In this document: in pieces, positions 17,957 to 26,500 of the stretch
Position numbering within the stretch: position 1 is the first letter of the stretch
How the letters are laid out: every line of letters starts with the position of its first letter
Origin: Oleispirillum sp965228165
GTDB taxonomy: Bacteria; Pseudomonadota; Alphaproteobacteria; Rhodospirillales; Rhodospirillaceae
Assembly: GCA_965228165.1 (NCBI GenBank)
Contig: CBDDHB010000003.1
Location: 496,001-560,000 of the forward strand
Reading direction: 5' to 3'
Length of the DNA: 64,000 nucleotides
Made by a program: the position numbers and the translations under genes
Notes under the pieces: model-generated
Database searches by the model: none
Told to the model about the DNA's origin: nothing
What the model saw: the letters and a program-made list of their open reading frames with translations, nothing else

Positions 17957-18736
17957 ATGTCCCTGCCCGTCGCCTCGCCGCGCATGGCGTTCGTGGCCGC
18001 CGAAACCCCGAACGCCCAGTTCGCCTGCCAGCGTCTCTCCAACCGTTACGGCTGCGTGGCGCTGGCCGAGGCCGAGGTGATCGTCGCCCTGGGCGGCGAC
18101 GGCTTCATGCTGGAATGTCTGCACCGTTTCATCGACCATCCGGCGCCGATCTATGGGATGAACCGGGGCACCGTGGGCTTCCTGTTGAACGAATACGACG
18201 AGACCAACCTGCCGCAGCGGATTTCCCGCGCGGTGCTGGTCGGTCTGTCCCCCCTGCGGATGGAAGCGGTGACCGCCTCGGGCGAGATCGTCCGCGCCCT
18301 CGCCATCAACGAGGTCTCGCTGCTGCGCGAAACCCGCCAGACGGCGCATTTGCGCATCCGCATCGACGACTGCGTGCGCCTGGAGGAACTGGTCTGCGAT
18401 GGCACCCTGGTCTGCACCCCGGCGGGCAGCACCGCCTATAACCTGTCCGCCCACGGACCGATCCTGCCGATGGGATCGAACGTGCTGGCGCTGACGCCGA
18501 TCAGCGCCTTCCGCCCCCGGCGCTGGCGCGGCGCGATCCTGCCCCATTCCTCGGTGGTCTCGATCGAGGTCCTGGAGCACGAAAAGCGCCCGGTCAGCGC
18601 GGTCGCCGACTACACCGAGGTCCGCGACATCGCGAAGGTGACCATCCACGAGGACGCCGAGGCCAAGCTGCGCATGCTGTTCGACCGCGAACATCACCTC
18701 GAGGAACGCATCCTCAAGGAACAGTTCACCCCATGA
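17957..18736 (+). CDS. nadK: NAD kinase
   Basis: 259 residues from ATG 17957; the frame is open further upstream but that part has no NAD-kinase similarity. It phosphorylates NAD to NADP. Signatures are the GGDG motif (VALGGDGFMLECLH, about residues 45-58), GMNRGTVGFLLNEY, the NE of AINEVSLLR, and the glycine-rich CDGTLVCTPAGSTAYN. Length matches the short alphaproteobacterial form. The stop overlaps the start of the next gene (ATGA at 18733). Confidence 0.96.
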   Translation: MSLPVASPRMAFVAAETPNAQFACQRLSNRYGCVALAEAEVIVALGGDGFMLECLHRFIDHPAPIYGMNRGTVGFLLNEYDETNLPQRISRAVLVGLSPLRMEAVTASGEIVRALAINEVSLLRETRQTAHLRIRIDDCVRLEELVCDGTLVCTPAGSTAYNLSAHGPILPMGSNVLALTPISAFRPRRWRGAILPHSSVVSIEVLEHEKRPVSAVADYTEVRDIAKVTIHEDAEAKLRMLFDREHHLEERILKEQFTP

Positions 18737-19825
18737 GCGACGCCCCCCGCCCGCGTCACCCGCGCATGGCGGCGCGACCTGCCGTCGTGGGCGGGAACCC
18801 TGGCGATCGGCGCGGCGGGCGGGACCGCCTTCGACTCCCTCGACCTGCCGCTCGCCTGGATGCTGGGAGCGATCGCCGCCACCACCGCCGCCGCGCTGAT
18901 CCGCCTGCCGGTGCGCATCCCGAAGCGGGTCGCGCCGGTGATGTTCTCGGTGGTGGGGGTGCTGCTGGGCAGCACCTTCCCGCCGGATTTCCTCGACCGC
19001 GCCCATCGCTGGTCGATTTCGCTGGCGGCAATGCTGCCCTACGTCGTGCTGATCACCCTTTCGGTCGCCGCCTATTTCCGCCGGGTGACCGCCTTCAGCC
19101 ATCCGACGCGCTTCTTCTCCGCCTGTCCGGGCGGCCTGAACGAAATGATGATCATGGGCGGAGCCAAGGGCGGCGACGAAGCGGCGATCGCCCTGGTCCA
19201 CGGCATGCGCATCCTCACCGTGGTCTACGTCCTGCCTTTCTCGTTCCGCTTCCTCGGCGGGGTGGACGCCACCGCCGCCCGCGCCGCCGCCCGCGCCGCC
19301 GCGATGCCGGATGCCGCCGGATGGGCGATCATGGCGGCCTGCGCGGTGGCGGGGGTCTGGGGCGGACGAAAGCTGCGAATCCCGGCGGCGGTGCTGGTCG
19401 GCCCGCTGCTGCTATCGACGGCGGCGCACTTGAGCGGCCTGACCGACGCCCGCCCGCCCGCCTCCCTGATCAACGCGGCGCAGGTGGTGATCGGTTGCGG
19501 CGTCGGCTGCCGCTTCCTCGGCGTCACGCCCGGCGTATTCGGGCGCGCCATCGTCGTCTCCCTGGGGTCCACCGCCCTGATGCTGACGATCGGCGCGGCC
19601 TTCGCCGCCGCGCTCGCGCCTCTTACCGGGGAATCCTTCGCCGCCCTGGTCCTCGCCTATTCGCCGGGCGGCATCACCGAAATGAGCCTGATCGCCCTCG
19701 CCATGGGGACAGACCCGATGTTCGTCTCCACCCACCATCTGGGACGGATCGTCATCGTGCTGCTGACGACGCCGCTGCTGTTCCGCTGGCTGCCTCACGC
19801 CAAGAAAGACGCGGCGGCGGAATGA
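18733..19825 (+). pseudogene. AbrB-family membrane transporter with a 5' frameshift
   Basis: From ATG 18733 the first five codons read MSDAP, then the C6 run at 18743-18748 throws the frame off. Removing one C gives a smooth continuation through DLPSWAGTLAIGAAGG and PLAWMLGAI into the rest. The remainder (second frame, from 18753) is a full AbrB-type protein (PF05145-like) of about ten membrane helices, with the repeated motifs ACPGGLNEMM and YSPGGITEMS. Some members are linked to ammonium or small-solute regulation; the substrate is unknown here. ATG 18860 could start a product lacking the first helix. The gene overlaps nadK and converges with the HAD gene. Confidence 0.8.
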
Positions 19826-19832
19826 GACTCGC

Positions 19833-20705
19833 CTACCGGACGAAGGCGGGAATCGCCCCCACCGGCGCCATCCCGAAGCATTCCGCCAGGGCGGCGACGG
19901 CTTCGGCGGAGGGGGCTTCGCCGTGCCGGACGCCGAGTTCCGCCGCATGCACCCCGCCGGTGCACAGCACCGCGTCGATGCCCGCCGCGCGGCAACCCGC
20001 GATGTCGGTGGCGAAGGCGTCGCCGATGCCGACGACGCGGTTGCGCGGCGGATCGCCGATCAAGGCCAGGGCGTCGGCGTAGATCGCCGCGTCCGGCTTG
20101 CCGGTGAAGACGACCGAACCGCCCCGCGCCGCGTACAGGTCGGCGATGTTGCCGGCGCAGACGACGGTCTTCCCCATGCGGATCACCGCGCGATCGGGAT
20201 TGGCGCAGATCATCGGCGGCAGGGTTTCGGCGCAGCAGGCGATCAGGGGACGATAGGCCTCGATCGGATCGTCGAAATCGAACGGCCCGCAGACGAGGAT
20301 GAAATCGGCCTCCGCCGGGTCGGCGACGACCCGATGGTCCAGCCCCTCGATCAGGGAAAGATCGCGTTCCTGGCCGATGAAGAACAGCCGCGCGCCCAAC
20401 CCGACATACCCCGGATCGGCGCGGCGGATCAGCTTTTGCCACACCGCCTCGCCCGAGGACAGAATGGCGTCGTAGCTCCCGCGCGGCAGACCCATCTCCT
20501 CCATCGCCGCGACCAGCACCCGCGCGCGGCGCGGCGCATTGGACAACAGCACCACCCGCTTGCCCATATCCTTCAGATGGTAAAGCGCGTCCGCCGCCCC
20601 GGCATAGGCGGTCACCCCGTCGTGCAGCACCCCCCAAAGATCGATGACGAAGGCGTCATAGCGATCGGCGAAGGCGGACACCCCGCCCCAAAGCGGAACC
20701 GTCAC
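19833..20705 (-). CDS. HAD class IIA sugar-phosphatase-like hydrolase (TIGR01459 type)
   Basis: 290 residues from GTG 20705. HAD motif I DLWGVLHDG with the nucleophile Asp near residue 19, motif II LLSNAPRR, motif III Lys in VFTGKPD, and motif IV VGIGDAFATDIAG. The class IIA cap lies between motifs II and III. The subfamily, common next to pyrD or ribF in alphaproteobacteria, has no firmly known substrate. It begins 3 bases beyond the pyrD stop, so it is probably cotranscribed with pyrD. Confidence 0.9.
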   Translation of the reverse strand: MTVPLWGGVSAFADRYDAFVIDLWGVLHDGVTAYAGAADALYHLKDMGKRVVLLSNAPRRARVLVAAMEEMGLPRGSYDAILSSGEAVWQKLIRRADPGYVGLGARLFFIGQERDLSLIEGLDHRVVADPAEADFILVCGPFDFDDPIEAYRPLIACCAETLPPMICANPDRAVIRMGKTVVCAGNIADLYAARGGSVVFTGKPDAAIYADALALIGDPPRNRVVGIGDAFATDIAGCRAAGIDAVLCTGGVHAAELGVRHGEAPSAEAVAALAECFGMAPVGAIPAFVR

Positions 20706-20707
20706 GC

Positions 20708-21802
20708 TTATACCCCCACGTCGGGGTGATCGGCGCCCACCGCCTGGGTGACGTGGGCGAAGCCGTCGGCCTTCAGGCAGGCGGCCAGCTCGCGCGCCAC
20801 CTTCGCCCCCACCGCCGGACCGTCGAAGACCATCGCGGTGTACACCTGCACCAACGACGCTCCGGCGCGGATCTTGGCATAGGCGTCCGCGCCGCTGGCG
20901 ACGCCGCCGACGCCGATCAGCGGCAGGCGACCGTGGGTCAGGCGGTACATCCGCGACAGGACGGCGGTGGAAATCGGCATCAACGGCGCCCCCGACAAGC
21001 CGCCTTCCTCGTCCTTGAAACGGCTTTTCAACCCCTCGCGCGACCACGTGGTGTTGCTGACGATCAGCCCATCGACGCCGGTCTCGCCGTCCGCCACCCC
21101 CAGCCCGTCGCCCAGGGCCACCGCCGCGATGTCGGCCAGGTCGTCGGGGGTCAGGTCGGGGGCGATTTTCAACAGCAGCGGCGGGCGGCGCACCCCGTTT
21201 TTCGCCAGTTCGGCCAGGACGTCGCGCACCCCGCCCAGAATCTCCAGCAGCGGCGCGCGGGATTGCAGGGCGCGTAGGCCGGGGGTATTGGGCGAGGAAA
21301 CGTTGATCGCCAGATAGTCGGCGTGCCGCGCCAGGGCCTTCGCCCCCTTCACATAGTCGTCGACGGCGCGTTCGGTGTCCTTGTTCTTGCCCAGATTGAC
21401 GCCGACGACGCCGCGCCGGGGACGCGCCGCCAGACGCGCCGCCATCGCCTCCATGCCCTTGTTGTTGAAGCCCATGCGGTTGATCACCGCGCCGTCCTCG
21501 ACCAGCCGGAACAGGCGCGGCTTGGGGTTTCCCGGCTGCGGCAGGGGCGTCACCGAGCCCACTTCGACATGGCCGAACCCCTGGGCGAGCATCGCGTCGA
21601 CGACCTCGGCGTTCTTATCGAACCCGGCCGCCAAGCCGACCGGATTGGGGAAGGACAGGCCGAACACCCGGGTCTCCAGCACCGCCTCGCGCACCGGCGG
21701 CGGCGGCACCAACCCCAGGAGCAACGCCAGGATCGCCATCTTGTGCCCGCGTTCGGGGTCGAACCGCATCACCAGCGGCTTGATCAGGGGGTAAAGGTCC
21801 AT
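20708..21802 (-). CDS. pyrD: Dihydroorotate dehydrogenase, class 2 (quinone-linked)
   Basis: 364 residues. Oxidises dihydroorotate to orotate in pyrimidine synthesis, passing electrons through FMN to the quinone pool. The N-terminal amphipathic membrane-binding region (MDLYPLIKPLVMRFDPERGHKM) marks class 2. Also present are NPVGLAAGFDKN, the catalytic Ser loop SSPNTPGLR, the FMN-binding IVSNTTW and GVGGVASGADAYAKI. The start overlaps the 3' end of the DUF952 gene by 19 bases. The frame is intact. Confidence 0.97.
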   Translation of the reverse strand: MDLYPLIKPLVMRFDPERGHKMAILALLLGLVPPPPVREAVLETRVFGLSFPNPVGLAAGFDKNAEVVDAMLAQGFGHVEVGSVTPLPQPGNPKPRLFRLVEDGAVINRMGFNNKGMEAMAARLAARPRRGVVGVNLGKNKDTERAVDDYVKGAKALARHADYLAINVSSPNTPGLRALQSRAPLLEILGGVRDVLAELAKNGVRRPPLLLKIAPDLTPDDLADIAAVALGDGLGVADGETGVDGLIVSNTTWSREGLKSRFKDEEGGLSGAPLMPISTAVLSRMYRLTHGRLPLIGVGGVASGADAYAKIRAGASLVQVYTAMVFDGPAVGAKVARELAACLKADGFAHVTQAVGADHPDVGV

Positions 21803-22158
21803 CCGTCGGTCTCCATCGGTTGCGCGGCCCCGCCGAGGAAGCCGAAATCCCGATCCTGCATCACCCGCCAGGCGCGCGCCGCCGAGAGCGGCAGCGGTCC
21901 ATAGAGATGCGGGAACAACGCGCCGCCCCGGCTTTTTTCCCACCGCAGGCCGGCCCCCAGGGACGCGGCGTCGACCGCCATCAGCACCAGCGGGCCTTCC
22001 GCCGGATAGTGGCGGGCCGCGGTTGCCGCGACTTGGGCCGCCGCCGAGAAATGGAGGAATCCGTCGCGCCGGTCGCCGTCGTTGCCGGAGAAAACCCCGT
22101 CTCGCCGGAACGCCGACCACTCGCCGGGCAGACACAATCTGAATATCCACGCGTCCAT
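21784..22158 (-). CDS. DUF952 protein
   Basis: 124 residues from ATG 22158. Matches the DUF952 family: FRLCLPGEW-type start, DGFLHFSAAAQVAATAARHY, then LRWEKSRGGALFPHLYGPLPL. The fold resembles ADP-ribosylating or RNA-phosphotransferase-like small enzymes, but no activity is established. In alphaproteobacteria it is frequently the neighbour of pyrD, as here (19-base overlap). Probably cytosolic, with no signal peptide or membrane helix. Confidence 0.85.
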   Translation of the reverse strand: MDAWIFRLCLPGEWSAFRRDGVFSGNDGDRRDGFLHFSAAAQVAATAARHYPAEGPLVLMAVDAASLGAGLRWEKSRGGALFPHLYGPLPLSAARAWRVMQDRDFGFLGGAAQPMETDGWTFTP

Positions 22159-22339
22159 GGCGGCGACACTACGCGCTTTCGGCGGGCACCTCAAGCCGTG
22201 CGGATTTGCGCTGCCGTGACGATTTCGCGTCGCATTCCGCGAATCCGCCGCCGCCAGAGCCTTCCCACCCAACCGGAAGTTTTCGCGGAAGTCCAGGCAA
22301 GACCAGGGGTTACCACCCCGAACGGCAACCGCAGCACCC

Positions 22340-22355
22340 TGGCACGGGGGTTGCT
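22340..22355 (+). promoter_or_regulatory. Consensus sigma-54 promoter
   Basis: TGGCACGGGGGTTGC matches the RpoN consensus TGGCAC-N5-TTGC exactly, with GG at -24 and GC at -12. It lies 64 bases upstream of the ATG of the 68-residue protein at 22419, in the right direction. It is the only perfect copy I found in the window. An activator of the NtrC family would be needed; no enhancer site was identified with confidence. Confidence 0.8.
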
Positions 22356-22367
22356 TTGTTACAAAGC
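22353..22367. promoter_or_regulatory. Palindrome overlapping the sigma-54 -12 element and start site
   Basis: GCTTTGTTACAAAGC is a perfect inverted repeat (6-bp arms) that begins inside the -12 element and reaches the expected transcription start. It could be an operator for a repressor or a 5' hairpin of the message. No protein can be assigned. Confidence 0.4.
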
Positions 22368-22418
22368 AGAGAAGTTCCAAAACAAAGAACAACGGGAAAA
22401 CCCCTAAGGAGGAACACC

Positions 22419-22625
22419 ATGGTCACCATTCACGCCGCGCCGTTCGGACGTTCGAACGCCTTCAATCTCTCGCTCGCGCTGATCGAGGCCTTGGGCAACG
22501 CGGGGTTGACCGTGGTCAGCGCCCAGCCCACCCCGGCGATGCTGCAAGCGGGAGCGCAGGCCGCCAACATCGCCCCCGCCGATGCCTACCGCGTCTTCGC
22601 CGCGATGATCGGCACCGAAACCTGA
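22419..22625 (+). CDS. Small sigma-54-dependent protein of unknown function
   Basis: 68 residues with a near-perfect AAGGAGG 6 bases before the ATG, a strong terminator 30 bases after the stop, and a consensus sigma-54 promoter upstream, so it is a complete single-gene unit. The sequence is mildly hydrophobic and helical (FNLSLALIEALGNAGL, then PTPAMLQAGAQAAN and YRVFAAMIG). It has no cysteine, signal peptide or clear membrane helix. I do not recognise a family. The translation signals suggest abundant synthesis under the inducing condition (nitrogen stress, motility or another RpoN activator). Confidence 0.8.
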   Translation: MVTIHAAPFGRSNAFNLSLALIEALGNAGLTVVSAQPTPAMLQAGAQAANIAPADAYRVFAAMIGTET

Positions 22626-22654
22626 GGCCGAAACCGACTCCCTGCCGCCGGTCC

Positions 22655-22687
22655 CCGCCACCGCCCACACGCGGTGGCGGTTTTTTT
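22655..22687 (+). terminator. Strong intrinsic terminator
   Basis: CCGCCACCGC, a 6-base loop and GCGGTGGCGG, followed directly by seven T. A textbook Rho-independent terminator ending the small-protein transcript. Confidence 0.93.
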
Positions 22688-22777
22688 GCCGGTCAAGGCG
22701 TGACAATCCCCGGTTGGCAGGGGTATCCTTTGCCCATCCAAACAAGAAAAGCTGTCTGGCGCGAGGAACATACCGGC

Positions 22778-23623
22778 ATGGATACCCTGACGTATTCCCG
22801 CGGCGCGTGGTTTGTCGGCAACCCGCCCCTGCTTGGCCCGCACGCCCATTCGGTCTGGCTGGGCTCGGCGGTGTTCGACGGCGCCCGCGCCTTCGACGGC
22901 TGGGCCCCCGATCTCGACCTGCACTGCGACCGGGTGGTGCGTTCGGCGCGGATGATGGGTCTGGACCCGGTGCTCACCGGCCCCGAGATCACCGAACTCG
23001 CCTGGGACGGCATCTCCCGCTTCCCATCGGGAACGCACCTGTACATCTGCCCGCTGTTCTATGCCGACCGGGGCTTCGTCCTGCCCGATCCTGCCTCGAC
23101 CCAGTTCGCGCTGACCGTCACCGTGTCGCCGCTTGCCGAACCCACCGGATTCTCCGCCACGGTCAGCAGCTTCCGCCGCCCCGAACCCAGCATGGCGCCG
23201 ACCGGGGCCAAGGCCTCGTGCCTCTATCCCAACGTCGCCCGCGCCTACCGCGAGGCGCTGCAAAAGGGCTTCGACATCGGGGTCAGCCTGGATTCCGACG
23301 GCAACGTCGCCGAATTCTCGTTCACTAACCTGTTCTGCGCCAAGGCGGGCCGGGTGTTCACCCCGGCGGCCAACGGCACCTTCCTGAACGGCCTGACCCG
23401 GCAACGGGTGATCCAACTGCTGCGCGACGACGGTCTGGTGGTCGAGGAAACCACCCTGACCATCCAGGACGTCAAATCCGCCGACGAGGTCTTCGCCACC
23501 GGCAACTACCAGAAGGTCAGCTGGTGCCGCCGCATCGACGAAGTGGCCTTCGGCAAGGGACCGATGTACGAACGCGCCCGCCGCCTGTATTGGGACTTCG
23601 CCCGCAGCGAAGGCGGCCGGTAG
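22778..23623 (+). CDS. Class IV aminotransferase (branched-chain type)
   Basis: 281 residues from ATG 22778; the frame extends upstream but homology begins here. Fold-type IV PLP enzyme. Visible features are SVWLGSAVFDGARAF, the PLP lysine K145 in TGAKASCLYPN, DGNVAEFSFTNLF (usually EGSGENLF in classical IlvE) and a GLTRQRVIQLLRDDG block. Likely a branched-chain or related amino-acid transaminase; the altered FSFTN motif leaves substrate preference open. It stands alone behind the small-protein terminator. About 120 bases separate it from the next gene. Confidence 0.85.
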   Translation: MDTLTYSRGAWFVGNPPLLGPHAHSVWLGSAVFDGARAFDGWAPDLDLHCDRVVRSARMMGLDPVLTGPEITELAWDGISRFPSGTHLYICPLFYADRGFVLPDPASTQFALTVTVSPLAEPTGFSATVSSFRRPEPSMAPTGAKASCLYPNVARAYREALQKGFDIGVSLDSDGNVAEFSFTNLFCAKAGRVFTPAANGTFLNGLTRQRVIQLLRDDGLVVEETTLTIQDVKSADEVFATGNYQKVSWCRRIDEVAFGKGPMYERARRLYWDFARSEGGR

Positions 23624-23742
23624 GAATATCGAAAATCTTGCGAGGGGATTCCACCCCCCTCGAATCTTGATCAAATGAGATTGAGACGCAATTTCATTGG
23701 GAGTATCATCCGGAGCAGCAGCCCCCTTCCGGAAAAGATGAA

Positions 23743-24417
23743 ATGGGTACGAAAAGCCGTCCGATCGTCACCTCCCGCCCGATGATGCTGACCATGGCCA
23801 CCGGAGCCGTCCTTCTGATTTCGGCCATCGTCAACCGACGATGGAACGATTGGGGCGCGCTGGTCTGGCTGGGGGCCTTCGTCCTCACCGGCGTCATCCG
23901 CACGCCCCATGCGGTGCGCAACCGGCGGAACGTCGTCGTCGGCACCCACGCCGGACGAAAAGACAAACCCCTTCTCGTCGCGATGTTCCTGGCGATGATG
24001 ATCCTGCCGCTCGTCCATCTGGCGACCGGCGCGTTCGATTTCGCCGACTACGCCTTGCCGGTCTGGGCCACCGCCGTCGGCGCCGCCCTTCAGATTCCGG
24101 CGCTTTGGCTGTTCTGGCGCAGCCATGCCGACCTTGGACACAATTGGAGCCCCGGCCTGGAAATCCGCCGGGAGCACGATCTGGTCACGACGGGAATCTA
24201 CGCCCGCATCCGTCACCCGATGTACGCCTCCATCTGGCTTTCGGTTTTCAGCCAGAGTCTGCTTCTGCCCAATTGGATCGCGGGGTTCCTGGCGATCCCC
24301 GCTTTCGCCGCGATGTGGCTTCTGCGGGTGCCGGAGGAAGAAGCGATGATGCGTTTGCGCTTCGGGGATGCCTATGACGCCTACGCGGCGCACACCGGAC
24401 GGCTGTTTCCCCGCTAA
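23743..24417 (+). CDS. ICMT-like integral membrane methyltransferase
   Basis: 224 residues with about five membrane helices. The C-terminal half has the isoprenylcysteine carboxyl methyltransferase/PEMT pattern: LGHNWSPGLE, LVTTGIYARIRHPMY with the conserved RHP, and later EEEAMMRLRFGDAYDAYAAHTGRLFP, which fits the cofactor-binding end. Bacterial homologues are common but rarely characterised, with lipids or small amines as possible substrates. It has its own weak ribosome-binding site (GGAAAAG). The neighbours give no functional hint. Confidence 0.8.
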   Translation: MGTKSRPIVTSRPMMLTMATGAVLLISAIVNRRWNDWGALVWLGAFVLTGVIRTPHAVRNRRNVVVGTHAGRKDKPLLVAMFLAMMILPLVHLATGAFDFADYALPVWATAVGAALQIPALWLFWRSHADLGHNWSPGLEIRREHDLVTTGIYARIRHPMYASIWLSVFSQSLLLPNWIAGFLAIPAFAAMWLLRVPEEEAMMRLRFGDAYDAYAAHTGRLFPR

Positions 24418-24489
24418 GCGACGGCAACGCCGCCCCACCGCGCTCAAGAACCGGGATTCGAGTCCGGGGCGGCGCCCCGGACTCGGTTT

Positions 24490-24761
24490 TAGGACGTAGA
24501 CTCATAAATCCTGCTGAATTGCGTTGGCCGCCAAGGGATACAATGGCAGGAGCCGCCGCGAAGGCGATGCCGGGACATCGGTGAGCGGTGGCGACGAACC
24601 AGGGTGTTCCTTGGCGACCAACCCGAAGGGCCGGGCGATTTCGTCCGCCGAAGGCGTTGAAAAGCTTGCCCGTAGCCCCCGCTACGGTCTTCGCTTTTCT
24701 CCTGTTCGGACGAACCAAATCGCTCCGGCGCAACCAGCGGGATTTATGAGTTTACGCCCTA
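24490..24761. mobile_element. MITE-like element with 25-bp terminal inverted repeats (Tc1/IS630 type)
   Basis: A 268-bp non-coding element (24492-24759) between TA dinucleotides. The left end GGACGTAGACTCATAAATCC and the right end (read inward on the minus strand) GGGCGTAAACTCATAAATCC match at 18 of 20 positions, and the similarity continues through CTGCTG/CCGCTG. TA duplication and short size fit an IS630/Tc1-mariner-derived MITE. It encodes no transposase. The right-hand TA and the first element base form the TAG stop codon of lysK. Confidence 0.75.
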
Positions 24762-26363
24762 AGCCAGGTCCCGGCCCGCGATCGCCTTGTCCAGCAGGGC
24801 GAGACTTTCGGAAAGGCCATAGAGGGCGAAGAAGCTGCCCATGCGCGGCCCGGTATCCTGCCCCAGCAGAATCTGGTACAGCGCCTGGAACCACGCCTTC
24901 AGGTCGGCGAAGCAGGAATGCGCCTTGCCCACCTCGTAGACGAGGGTTTGCAGGGCCTCGGGCGTCGGTGCGACCGAGGGTGCCGCCAGTTCGTCGCGCA
25001 GGTGCTTCAGCGCGGCGATTTCCTCCGCCGTCGGCTTGCGGAAGGATTTCTTCGGCAGGACGAAATCGCGGTAATAGGCGATGGCGCAACGCACCAGGGA
25101 ATCGAGGAACGGCATCTCCGCCGGGGCCGCGCCCGGCGCGTAGCGGCTGATGTACTGCCAGATCACCGCCGGATCGTCGGAATGGCAGACCGACACCAAG
25201 TTCAGCAGCATGGAAAAGCCGATGCCCTCGGCCTCCCGCGGCGGATGCCCGGCGTGGATGTGCCACGCCGGATTGTTCAGGCGCTCCGTCTCGGTCTGGC
25301 GGGGGAAGGCGGCGACGAAGCTTTGGTATTCGTCCACCGCGCGGGGAATGACGTCGAAGTACAGGCGCTTCGCCGCCTTCGGCTTCTGGTACATGAACAG
25401 GGACAGGCTTTCCGGCGGCGCATAGGTCAGCCATTCCTCCACCGCCAAGCCGTTGCCCCGCGACTTGGAGATTTTCTCTCCCTTGTCGTCGAGGAACAGT
25501 TCATAGGTCAGGTTCTGCGGCTGCTCCCCGCCCAGAATCTTGACGATGCGGGAGGCGAGCTTCACCGAATCGATCAAATCCTTGCCCGACATCTCGTAAT
25601 CGACGCCCAAGGCCGCCCAGCGCATCGCCCAGTCGGCCTTCCATTGCAGCTTCACCGCGCCGCCGGTCACCGGGGTTTCCACCAGCTTGCCGTCCTCGCG
25701 CTGATAGACGATGGTCCCCGCCTTGACGTCGGTTTCGACCACCGGCACCTGCAACACCACGCCGGTTTCCGGGCAGATCGGCAGGAACGGCGAATAGGTG
25801 GCGCGGCGTTCCTCGCCCAGCGTCGGCAGCACCACGGCGCGAACCTCGTCGTGGTGCGCCAGAACCTTCAGCAGCGTCGCGTCGAAGCGGCCCGAGGTAT
25901 ACCAGTCGGTGGAGCTTTGGAATTCGTACTCGAAGCCGAAGCTGTCCAAAAACGCGCGCAGCCGCGCGTTGTTGTGATGCCCGAAGCTTTCGTGGGTGCC
26001 GAAGGGATCGGGAATCCGGGTCAACGGCTTGCCCAGATGAGCGCGCACCATCTCCTTGTTGGGGATGTTGTCCGGAACCTTGCGCAGGCCGTCCATGTCG
26101 TCGGAAAAGGCGAACAGCCGGGTCTTCACGCCGGGGGCCAAGACCGCCAGCGCGTTCCTGACCATGGTGGTGCGCACCACCTCGCCGAAGGTGCCGATGT
26201 GCGGCAGGCCCGAGGGTCCATAGCCGGTCTCGAACAGCACGTAGCCCTTGTCGCCGCCTTCATTGCCTTTGCCGCGTTTGGCCAGCCGACCCTCCAACAG
26301 CGCCTTGGCTTCCTGGAAGGGCCAAGCGTTGGAGGCAAGGGCGGCGGCGGCAAGGTCGGACAT
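24759..26363 (-). CDS. lysK: Lysyl-tRNA synthetase, class I
   Basis: 534 residues. The archaeal-type class I enzyme, which replaces class II LysS in many alphaproteobacteria. HIGH-type motif PHIGTFGE near residues 54-61 and KMSKS-type KISKSRGNG near residue 290. The C-terminal helical anticodon-binding region is complete. The frame is uninterrupted, and the stop codon is partly supplied by the MITE inserted at its 3' end. It is the only lysyl-tRNA synthetase in view. Confidence 0.97.
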   Translation of the reverse strand: MSDLAAAALASNAWPFQEAKALLEGRLAKRGKGNEGGDKGYVLFETGYGPSGLPHIGTFGEVVRTTMVRNALAVLAPGVKTRLFAFSDDMDGLRKVPDNIPNKEMVRAHLGKPLTRIPDPFGTHESFGHHNNARLRAFLDSFGFEYEFQSSTDWYTSGRFDATLLKVLAHHDEVRAVVLPTLGEERRATYSPFLPICPETGVVLQVPVVETDVKAGTIVYQREDGKLVETPVTGGAVKLQWKADWAMRWAALGVDYEMSGKDLIDSVKLASRIVKILGGEQPQNLTYELFLDDKGEKISKSRGNGLAVEEWLTYAPPESLSLFMYQKPKAAKRLYFDVIPRAVDEYQSFVAAFPRQTETERLNNPAWHIHAGHPPREAEGIGFSMLLNLVSVCHSDDPAVIWQYISRYAPGAAPAEMPFLDSLVRCAIAYYRDFVLPKKSFRKPTAEEIAALKHLRDELAAPSVAPTPEALQTLVYEVGKAHSCFADLKAWFQALYQILLGQDTGPRMGSFFALYGLSESLALLDKAIAGRDLA

Positions 26364-26500
26364 GATCGGATTCCCATGATAAATCGGCCCGCCACGGACG
26401 CGGCGGGATCGGCAAAGCTAGGCAAAGCCGGGGACGGAGTCAAATGGATGCGCGGAAGACGACCGCGTTCCGCACGCGGGTGTGGGCGGTCCCGGCCTTT

